This document shows, in pieces, positions 57,930-64,000 of a DNA stretch of 64,000 bases. The position numbers and the translations under genes were made by a program. The notes under the pieces are model-generated. The model made no database searches. It was given only the letters and a program-made list of their open reading frames with translations, and had not been told where the DNA came from. Each line of letters starts with the position of its first letter. The first letter of the stretch is position 1. This DNA is from Colwellia sp. Arc7-635 (GTDB lineage Bacteria > Pseudomonadota > Gammaproteobacteria > Enterobacterales > Alteromonadaceae), in NCBI RefSeq assembly GCF_003971255.1, contig NZ_CP034660.1, forward strand, positions 2,976,001-3,040,000, written 5' to 3'.

Positions 57930-59045
57930 CTACTTCTCAAAAGGAATAGAGATTGAGACAGTAGTCCCCCCCTCCTCGGTATCGCTAATTATGACATCAT
58001 AATCACCATTAAACATGGTACTTAATCTCGCTTTGGTATTACTCAAACCAATACCAAAACCATCACTAACCTTACTTTGGCTTTCTTGGCCATTATCTGC
58101 AACTTCTATTGTTAGCCGTTCAGCGACTTTCTTCGCACTTATACGTATTTTACCGCCTGACTTTCTTAGTTCAATAGCATATTTAACGGCATTTTCTACT
58201 AGCGGTTGAAGCAGCATACAGGGAACATGACAAAATAATACGCTTTTACAAACTTCTATTTCTACATCAAGACGATTGCCAAATCTTACTTTTTCAATTG
58301 ATAAATAAAGCTCAATTAATTCAAGCTCTTTTTGCAAACTTGTTTTACTTTTATCATTTTTATCTAATGAATAACGAAAAAACTCACAGAGCTTATCAAG
58401 CATTTCATTGGCGGTGTCATTCTCATTTTTATAAATTAATGTTGATATTGCATTCATGGTATTGAACATAAAATGAGGATTAAGTTGATAGCGCAGCATT
58501 TGTAACTGAGCATCCTTGGTTGCGGTTTGCGCTCTAAGTAACATTTCATGTTCACCTTGCAACTTAGTATTGTATAGCATAATAAAATAAATCGAGGTCC
58601 AAACAAACATAGTGGTTAATGAAAACAACAGCCAACCACCAAATTCTAAGGTGTTCCAGGCTTCATTCCACTGCTGCTGATAAACCACCATTTTATAAAA
58701 ACTAAGCTTGATAACATTGAACAGCAAGCCAAATGTTGCAGCAGAAACAAAACTGTACAATAAGGTTTTTCTAAGGGGTAAATGAACAATTTTACGAATC
58801 AACTGCCATTGTAAATATGATAATAAAAAACCGCTCAATGTTTCCAAAACCAGGTTCAATATTTGCCCTGAGAAATTAAAATCTTGCAGAGCCATCTGCG
58901 GTCGTATAATGGCTAAAAAGACCACTACAGCATAGCCTAACCAACCGGTGATTTGTAAAGTCCAAAACTGGTGACTCTGCTTAGAAAAAGCTTGTGGCCC
59001 TAACTCAAGTGTACTTTCTTTGTGATCTTCCACAGCCATTCCCAT
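57930..59045 (-). CDS. LytS/YehU-like sensor histidine kinase
   Basis: 371 residues. Four membrane helices occupy about residues 30-165 with no large sensor domain, so the signal is probably sensed within or at the membrane. The phospho-acceptor His191 is in YQLNPHFMFNTMNAIS. The ATPase has the N box LLQPLVENAVKYAIE and G box DGFGIGLSNTKARL. Partner of the adjacent LytTR regulator. The leader contains a hexanucleotide repeat right before the start codon. The ribosome site is weak. Confidence 0.9.
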   Translation of the reverse strand: MGMAVEDHKESTLELGPQAFSKQSHQFWTLQITGWLGYAVVVFLAIIRPQMALQDFNFSGQILNLVLETLSGFLLSYLQWQLIRKIVHLPLRKTLLYSFVSAATFGLLFNVIKLSFYKMVVYQQQWNEAWNTLEFGGWLLFSLTTMFVWTSIYFIMLYNTKLQGEHEMLLRAQTATKDAQLQMLRYQLNPHFMFNTMNAISTLIYKNENDTANEMLDKLCEFFRYSLDKNDKSKTSLQKELELIELYLSIEKVRFGNRLDVEIEVCKSVLFCHVPCMLLQPLVENAVKYAIELRKSGGKIRISAKKVAERLTIEVADNGQESQSKVSDGFGIGLSNTKARLSTMFNGDYDVIISDTEEGGTTVSISIPFEK

Positions 59046-59046
59046 T

Positions 59047-59070
59047 TAATTCTAATTCTAATTCTAATTA
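59047..59070. repeat. TAATTC hexanucleotide repeat in the kinase leader
   Basis: Three exact TAATTC units and a fourth TAATTA lie immediately 5' of the kinase ATG, in the position of the ribosome site. Repeat-number changes would alter leader spacing. Confidence 0.8.
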
Positions 59071-59236
59071 AGACGCTTAACTGGCCCTTCTAAACAATAA
59101 AGATATAACAAATACCACCACACGAGCAATAATTGCGGCAAGGCGAGTAAAATCTGCGACAACTCATGCAGAATGCCCTATAACTTGGCAAATGAACCGC
59201 CAAATATCTTAACTTAAAATTCACCTTGCATTTAAA

Positions 59237-59251
59237 TAGACGTTCGGTCTA
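59237..59251. promoter_or_regulatory. AcuR-type operator 1
   Basis: TAGACGTTCGGTCTA: arms TAGAC/GTCTA with a five-base centre, ending ten bases before the acuR start. The same arms recur before acuI, which supports autoregulation. Confidence 0.7.
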
Positions 59252-59261
59252 ATATAACGAT

Positions 59262-59894
59262 ATGAACAAAGATAATATTAGCCCAAAACGTGGTAGGCCA
59301 GCTAAATCAGGTCGAGACAGTAGCCAAACCAAACAAGCACTTGTGCAAAGTGGTGTTGAATACTTTACAGAATTTGGCTTTGCCTCTTCTGGCATAGATC
59401 AAATTCTAAAAAGAGTATCGGTACCTAAAGGCTCTTTTTATCATTACTTTGCCAATAAAGAAGCCTTTGGTAACGCTGTTATCTCAGAATATAGCCGCTA
59501 TTTCGCTAAGAAATTAGATTTTCACTTACTCAATAAGAACAATACAGCACTAACGCGTATTGAAAACTTTGCCAATGACGCTAAACAAGGCATGGCACGA
59601 TATGACTTTAAGCGTGGTTGCTTAATTGGCAACCTTGAGCAAGAAGTAACCTTGTTACCAGAAAGCCATCGACTACAATTATTGAGTACTTTTGAAGATT
59701 GGCAAATGAAAGTAACGCAATGTTTGGAATTAGCACAGCAAGAAAAAACGATTAGCGCCTCACTTGATTGCACTGCACTCGCCAGCTTTTTTTGGATGGG
59801 ATGGGAAGGTGCTATTGCGAAAAGCAAACTAACCAAAAACCTAACGCCGATCGATACTTTTATCGATTTATTTTTACAATTAATAGCCAAATAA
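59262..59894 (+). CDS. acuR: AcuR-like TetR-family repressor
   Basis: 210 residues. The N-terminal KRGRPAKSGRD precedes the TetR helix-turn-helix (YFTEFGFASSGIDQILKRV, then PKGSFYHYFANKEAFG). The C-terminal ligand domain has RGCLIGNLEQEVT, a motif of the AcuR group. In Rhodobacter, AcuR represses the DMSP/acrylate operon and is released by acrylate. Here it is followed by an acuI-like gene, and both have the same palindromic operator. No DMSP lyase gene is visible in the window. Confidence 0.82.
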   Translation: MNKDNISPKRGRPAKSGRDSSQTKQALVQSGVEYFTEFGFASSGIDQILKRVSVPKGSFYHYFANKEAFGNAVISEYSRYFAKKLDFHLLNKNNTALTRIENFANDAKQGMARYDFKRGCLIGNLEQEVTLLPESHRLQLLSTFEDWQMKVTQCLELAQQEKTISASLDCTALASFFWMGWEGAIAKSKLTKNLTPIDTFIDLFLQLIAK

Positions 59895-59909
59895 TTTTTT
59901 AACTATTTA

Positions 59910-59924
59910 TAGACGATCGGTCTA
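59910..59924. promoter_or_regulatory. AcuR-type operator 2
   Basis: TAGACGATCGGTCTA (extended ATAGAC...GTCTAT) sits in the 44-base gap between acuR and acuI, overlapping the probable leader of acuI just before GGAGG. Confidence 0.7.
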
Positions 59925-59938
59925 TATTGGAGGAACGA

Positions 59939-60925
59939 ATGTTTAAGAGTTTAGTGATTAATAAAAATGATAGCCAAGGCTATCACACCAGTCTTAAAGA
60001 GCTTAACGATGAAGACCTACAAGATGGCGATGTACTGATTAAGGTACTTTACAGCACCATTAACTACAAAGATGCATTAGCTATTTCAGGAAAAGCGCCG
60101 GTAGTTAGACGTTTCCCAATGATACCTGGCATAGATTTAGTCGGTATTGTCGAGCAGTGCGATAATGACAAATTCAGCATTGGCGAGCATGTGCTACTCA
60201 ATGGCTATGGTGTTGGTGAGAAATACCTCGGTGGTTTATCCCAAAGAGCCCGTATAGATAGTAAGTTTTTGATCCCACTACCCAAAGGGATCACTCCCTT
60301 TAATGCCATGGCGATCGGTACGGCAGGTTATACCGCTATGTTATGCGTCATGGCGCTAGAAAAACAAGGTATTACACCTGACAGTGGTAAAATTTTAGTC
60401 ACAGGGGCAACTGGGGGTGTTGGCAGTTTTGCCATTAGAATCTTAGCTGAGCTTGGCTACAGCATAACGGCATCAACAGGTAGTGCTGAACAAGTTTCCT
60501 ACCTAAAAGAATTAGGTGCAGACGAAGTGATTGACCGTGCAGAGTTGTCAGAACCTGGTAAGCCCTTGATGAAAGAGCGTTGGGCAGCAGCTATAGATTC
60601 TGTAGGCAGTACAACACTAGCCAATGTATGTGCCAGCATTAATTACGGTGGCTGTGTCGCCGCTTGTGGTTTAGCACAAGGAATGGAGTTTCCTTCAACC
60701 GTTGCGCCCTTTATTTTGAGAGGAGTTTCACTCTTAGGTATAGATAGCGTCATGCGCCCACAACAAGATCGCTTAGATGCATGGGCACGACTTGAACAGA
60801 CTAAATTAGCTGATAAAATATCGAAAATCTCCACAACAGTGGGATTAGAAGCTGCTATTGAAGTTGCCGACCAATTACTTGCTGGTGGCGTGACGGGTCG
60901 CGTTGTTGTTGATGTAAACGCATAA
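59939..60925 (+). CDS. acuI: AcuI/YhdH acryloyl-CoA reductase
   Basis: 328 residues from the ATG at 59939, which has GGAGG six bases upstream. Medium-chain reductase without zinc ligands: STINYKDALAISGKAPVVRR, FPMIPGIDLVG and the nucleotide motif VTGATGGVGSFAIRI are diagnostic for the YhdH/AcuI group. It reduces toxic acryloyl-CoA to propionyl-CoA with NADPH during breakdown of acrylate or DMSP-derived carbon. Probably repressed by AcuR. Confidence 0.92.
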   Translation: MFKSLVINKNDSQGYHTSLKELNDEDLQDGDVLIKVLYSTINYKDALAISGKAPVVRRFPMIPGIDLVGIVEQCDNDKFSIGEHVLLNGYGVGEKYLGGLSQRARIDSKFLIPLPKGITPFNAMAIGTAGYTAMLCVMALEKQGITPDSGKILVTGATGGVGSFAIRILAELGYSITASTGSAEQVSYLKELGADEVIDRAELSEPGKPLMKERWAAAIDSVGSTTLANVCASINYGGCVAACGLAQGMEFPSTVAPFILRGVSLLGIDSVMRPQQDRLDAWARLEQTKLADKISKISTTVGLEAAIEVADQLLAGGVTGRVVVDVNA

Positions 60926-61042
60926 GCGGTTTAATCAATAGCTGATTGGATAATTAACTGCATAAATAGTTTTTTCAGATAGTTACCTAAATAACCATCT
61001 AGACAGTCACCTAGATTATTGATACTAAGAAGTCACTAGTAT

Positions 61043-61075
61043 ATCGTTCAGATGGAAATATCTGGACGGTTTTTT
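61043..61075 (+). terminator. Terminator of acuRI
   Basis: CGTTCAGAT/ATCTGGACG stem (one wobble) with a seven-base loop, then GTTTTTT. Confidence 0.8.
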
Positions 61076-61150
61076 AGGGCATATGTCTAAATATTATTGC
61101 TAAGCTTATTTTGTATTTTCTTCTATTTTTTTCTGTTCATTAAGCGTATT

Positions 61151-61465
61151 TATACCCAAACCACCTGAATATGCAGTTTCAGAGCTAAGCTAGGAAATCA
61201 GGTCAAGGCGCAGCACGAAGACAATGGTTATTCCCTTATCAAGTGCTGCACAGCTTTTTTGCTCCAGACAAAAGCTAAGTACATACATCCATGTATGCAA
61301 CGCGGAGCTGGTTTTCTAGCTTATCTCCCTTCGGGCAAGGCGATAAAGGGTCATCTCCGGCGTTATTGATTTCGACAATGGAACAACCATTATCTTCAAT
61401 CAATGCCTTGGTGCTAACCCTTTTTCGACTTGCTGAATCCTGCATCTTCAGGTGGCTTGGGTATA
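61151..61465 (+). repeat. TATACCC-family palindromic element, copy D (315 bp, longest)
   Basis: Bounded by TATACCCAAACCACCTGAAT and CAGGTGGCTTGGGTATA. It aligns with the complement of copy C end to end, but carries about 50 extra bases in the middle (GCTTTTTTGCTCCAGAC... to CATACATCCATGTATG) that contain a short palindrome, ACATCCATGT. The insertion suggests growth by nested events. Confidence 0.88.
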
Positions 61466-61557
61466 TAACATGCTTAATAACAACCGAAAGAAGTCACCTG
61501 TACTCTATCAGACTTAATATCGTTACAGATAATTCTACTGATATTGAGATGAACTGA

Positions 61558-62031
61558 TCACATATCAATTGTTCGAATTAAAAAATAGCCCGGCCAAATT
61601 TCTCTAACCTCTCTTTCCCAACGGGGATCAACGTTACCATTTGGTAATAATAACAGCCAAAATTTTGCCCACTTTTGAACATTTTTACCTGATTTACTAA
61701 GCTTTAATGGTGAAAACCGACGTTTATACTGGTTACCTTTATAGTCAAATATAGCGTTACTTCTTGCTCTTTTGTGTAGTAAGTCTAACTCAGCACTAGT
61801 CACTTCAACTTCTGACAGTGGTATGTAACCCTGTTCTTTTAAGCTTGTCAATATTGCTGCCTTCTTGATACTCACCTGCATATATTCATCTATATGCGGA
61901 GTGTATACCCTGCCAGTTAAGCCGTAAATGGAGGCAAGTTCACGGTCAGCTAATGCTTTTAGTGGCTCTAACTCTTGGTTAACCTGCGTTAGATCGCTCA
62001 TAACATGCAGCATTTTAATCAGTTTCGACAA
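61558..62031 (-). CDS. Hypothetical protein, family not recognised
   Basis: 157 residues if the TTG at 62031 is used (GGGGAA lies seven bases upstream); the ATG codons at 62013 and 62001 lack a ribosome site. Soluble, with a helical N-terminus (VNQELEPLKALADRELASIY) and a basic middle (KGNQYKRRFSPLKLSKSGK) ending in WEREVREIWPGYF. Nothing identifies a function. It is preceded by the 2OG-oxygenase gene on the same strand, 104 bases away, so the two may form an operon. Confidence 0.55.
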   Translation of the reverse strand: MSKLIKMLHVMSDLTQVNQELEPLKALADRELASIYGLTGRVYTPHIDEYMQVSIKKAAILTSLKEQGYIPLSEVEVTSAELDLLHKRARSNAIFDYKGNQYKRRFSPLKLSKSGKNVQKWAKFWLLLLPNGNVDPRWEREVREIWPGYFLIRTIDM

Positions 62032-62135
62032 TTATAATTCCCCGTCACCTACTCATTAGGCGACATTGTTTAAGCATTTGGTTTATGTATTCATTGGACT
62101 TTCGCTCGGAGTTAATTCGAGGGTAGTTTTTAGTA

Positions 62136-62831
62136 TTACCTTGGCGGATCGATATTATTAGCAATACTGGTATTTAAACGAAACCATCCCGCAATAGCAT
62201 AACGATCGCGTAAAGCGGGTAACACCTCATGAGGAAATTCTTCGCTTAAAAATACCACTATAGTACCAAAGCTTGGTGTCACCGTTATTTTATTATGCTC
62301 AATAATAGCTGAGTTAGCTAAAGATTGATCATAAATCACTAATTCACCACCATCATCACGCGACCAGTTTTGATTAAGATAAACCACCACCGATAACACA
62401 CGGTTGCCTTCACCTTTAAAGGCATCTTTATGTTTTTTATAAAAATCACCTTTAGCATAATGAGAAAAATGACTTTCAAAAGAAAATAAGCCTAAAAACA
62501 AGCGTTTATTAAGATACTCTTGCAGTAACCTCGTCCATTTAATCCAGGCACAACCGGCACTGCTATTACCGTTTATCCAGCAAATTTCATCGGTACGAAT
62601 AAAGTCATTAATAGTATGGTCTTTGGCTCGACCAATCCCTGCTCGCTTAAAGTTTTCTTCAGGTAATTCGGTAATACGTTGCAATAGCAAAGTCGTTAAA
62701 TTTTCAGGTAAAGCTTGAGGGCGAATACTGTAGCCTTTCTCAACAATGTCATGCGATATTAATTCAAAAAGTGCTTCAAGCACTAAAGGGTCATCAGCGC
62801 TAATTGTCGTTTGGGCTAAGCTCAACGACAC
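62136..62831 (-). CDS. 2OG-Fe(II) oxygenase, prolyl-4-hydroxylase-like
   Basis: 231 residues. The double-stranded beta-helix has His134 and Asp136 (YKKHKDAF), then RVLSVVVYLNQNW and DDGGELVIYD, and the distal His201 (FPHEVLPA) with the 2OG-binding Arg in DRYAIAGWF. This is the P4Hc/SM-20 type used for protein or small-molecule hydroxylation. Cytoplasmic. No substrate is evident from the neighbours. Confidence 0.85.
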   Translation of the reverse strand: MSLSLAQTTISADDPLVLEALFELISHDIVEKGYSIRPQALPENLTTLLLQRITELPEENFKRAGIGRAKDHTINDFIRTDEICWINGNSSAGCAWIKWTRLLQEYLNKRLFLGLFSFESHFSHYAKGDFYKKHKDAFKGEGNRVLSVVVYLNQNWSRDDGGELVIYDQSLANSAIIEHNKITVTPSFGTIVVFLSEEFPHEVLPALRDRYAIAGWFRLNTSIANNIDPPR

Positions 62832-63001
62832 CCTGTCTTAGGAAGGAAAACTAACATTATATTGTTAATCTAATAAAGTGGAATATCCTGCATAATAACA
62901 CTATGTATCGATATTCGCTTAGGATTTAGTTATCACAAATCAATTTAACTATTTACACTAATATCTCAGCAGTAAGTTCATTTAAAAACTCCCTCTATAA
63001 C

Positions 63002-63997
63002 CTACTGAGGTATTACTAAATGATTAACTATTTTTCTATCTAAACTCTCAAACCAAGTCTCTGGCATTTGCTGTAGAACTTGCGCTAGTATTTGATCAGC
63101 TACGTTTTTATCTTGGATTGACGTTAATGAGGTTGACGATATTTTCGCCCATAAATAACTTTTTGCTAACAGCTGCTCTTTATTAGCCTTTGCTTGTGTA
63201 AACTGTTGCCAATACAGTAAGGCGGTAGATAGGTAAGCCTTTTGATACTTTCCTGACGCGGCTATTTCATACCAACGTAAGGCCTGACTTTCATCAACAT
63301 CCATACCAATGCCTTGGTCATAAAACTGCGCTAAAAGGTATGCTGAACTCGGTGATTTTTCACTAGCAACCCGCTGTAACCAATTAAAAGCTTGCTGATA
63401 ATCTTGAGGAAAGTATTGCCCATCAAAATACCATTGAGCAAGTTTTTTTTGAGCACTTATCGACCCCTGTTGAGCGGCCTCAAGGCAAAGGCGCTGCCCA
63501 GCAATTAAATTAATTTCAATACCATCACCGCTAAGTAATAACTCCCCCGCCTGAAATGCCCCCTCAGCTATGCCTTGCTCAAACGCTTTTATAAACCAAT
63601 GATAGGCTAGCTTTTTATTTTGCTCAACGCCCTGTCCTTCTAGAAAACATTGCCCTAATGCTTGCATAGCCCCAGGCATATTATTTTTTGCTGCTTTTTG
63701 ATACCACTGACATGCAGTTGCACGGTTGAGAGGGATCCCCCAACCTAGATCGTAAAATAACGCAACATTAAACTGCGCAAGGCCATTGTCTAAATCTGCC
63801 TGCTTTTTAAAAACAACTAATGCGTCTTTATACTTTTGCTTTGCGAGTAATATCTGTGCATTGTTTAACGGACTTGCCCAATCATCAATGTTATTAGCAA
63901 AAACGGGCAACTTGAAAAGCACTATCAACACAATAAAACCAAGGAAGATAATCAATCGACCTTGATTTTTTTTATACTTATTGGCTTTAATCATCAT
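63002..63997 (-). CDS. Exported Sel1-repeat (SLR) protein
   Basis: 331 residues, start at an ATG pair three bases from the window edge. The signal or anchor is at about residues 14-34 (LIIFLGFIVLIVLFKLPVFA). At least five Sel1 units follow with the A-x-x-W/WY-x-x-A-A-x-x-G pattern (ACQWYQKAAKNNMPGAMQAL; AYHWFIKAFEQGIAEGAFQA; AFNWLQRVASEKSPSSAYLL; ALRWYEIAASGKYQKAYLS). Such arrays bind partner proteins in the periplasm. Upstream context is outside the window. Confidence 0.85.
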   Translation of the reverse strand: MMIKANKYKKNQGRLIIFLGFIVLIVLFKLPVFANNIDDWASPLNNAQILLAKQKYKDALVVFKKQADLDNGLAQFNVALFYDLGWGIPLNRATACQWYQKAAKNNMPGAMQALGQCFLEGQGVEQNKKLAYHWFIKAFEQGIAEGAFQAGELLLSGDGIEINLIAGQRLCLEAAQQGSISAQKKLAQWYFDGQYFPQDYQQAFNWLQRVASEKSPSSAYLLAQFYDQGIGMDVDESQALRWYEIAASGKYQKAYLSTALLYWQQFTQAKANKEQLLAKSYLWAKISSTSLTSIQDKNVADQILAQVLQQMPETWFESLDRKIVNHLVIPQ

Positions 63998-64000
63998 TAA

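Larger units (their letters stand above)
60926..61557. other. 630-bp gap with acuI terminator and element copy D
   Basis: It holds the terminator at 61043-61075 and TATACCC element D at 61151-61465. Outside these no gene or RNA is evident; the open frame at 61291 is repeat-encoded. Confidence 0.7.

Noticed and set aside
61291-61557. 88-codon plus-strand ORF starting in element D
   Set aside because: Its first 55 codons are repeat sequence in the same frame as the element C ORF and the rest is intergenic; no ribosome site and no protein features.

Overview
The window reads as chromosomal DNA of a marine, AT-rich gammaproteobacterium, most likely of the Colwelliaceae (Colwellia/Thalassotalea type) or a close Alteromonadales relative. 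This rests on family content rather than on any search: VcgC/VcgE-like DUF2780, two VF530 proteins, a DUF2999-like small protein, a PEP-CTERM protein, several TonB-dependent receptors, a laminarin degradation locus, and short palindromic repeat elements with TATACCC ends scattered between genes. I saw no rRNA, tRNA, CRISPR array, transposase, integrase or prophage.

Layout. 1-8.1 kb: the tail of an XRE regulator, small exported proteins, a VF530 protein, a chemotaxis receptor, and a secreted lipase followed by a membrane-anchored partner of unknown function. 8.4-15.8 kb: a YdeP/FdhF-like molybdoenzyme, a VanZ-like protein, a large divergent tubulin/FtsZ-like GTPase (11.6-13.8 kb), an SDR oxidoreductase and an RDD membrane protein. 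15.9-24.1 kb: a 1381-residue exported/membrane protein of unknown function, a gluzincin-like metalloprotease, a lipoprotein cyclophilin, a zinc-ribbon/Sel1 protein and a second VF530 protein. 24.3-32.4 kb: a short YidC paralogue with two palindromic operators, an acetyl-CoA hydrolase/transferase, a DUF2999-like protein, a frameshifted RhlE-type helicase, a T5orf172/GIY-YIG-like protein, a PEP-CTERM protein and an AraC-HTH/HDOD fusion.

33.0-37.5 kb: oxyR, divergent from a catalase-peroxidase gene with an export signal, then mtfA. 38.1-42.7 kb: a TonB receptor, an alkaline-phosphatase-superfamily enzyme (frameshifted) and a PhoD-like phosphatase. This looks like an organophosphate scavenging unit; it has a possible PHO box upstream and two copies of a terminator-containing repeat, one on each side. 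43.4-46.7 kb: a TauD-like dioxygenase and an OsmC-YcaO fusion.

47.1-59.0 kb: a one-strand laminarin (beta-1,3-glucan) utilisation locus. In transcription order it is histidine kinase, LytTR response regulator, GH16 endo-glucanase lipoprotein with three WDCCGG modules, TonB receptor (frameshifted), sugar MFS permease, GH3 beta-glucosidase lipoprotein. The presumed flow is cutting at the surface by GH16, outer-membrane uptake, trimming to glucose by GH3 and import by the MFS permease. A 21-bp-phased direct repeat upstream of the GH16 gene is a good candidate LytTR site. 59.3-60.9 kb: acuR-acuI (acrylate/acryloyl-CoA detoxification) with two matching TetR-type operators. 61.5-64 kb: an unknown protein, a 2OG-Fe(II) oxygenase and a Sel1-repeat protein.

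The points most worth a second look are the stand-alone tubulin-like GTPase, the LytTR-controlled laminarin locus, the YidC paralogue with twin operators, the TATACCC element family, and three single-base frameshifts in otherwise intact genes. Two of the frameshifts lie in near-identical GGCCCG contexts, so a base-calling artefact must be excluded before calling them pseudogenes.
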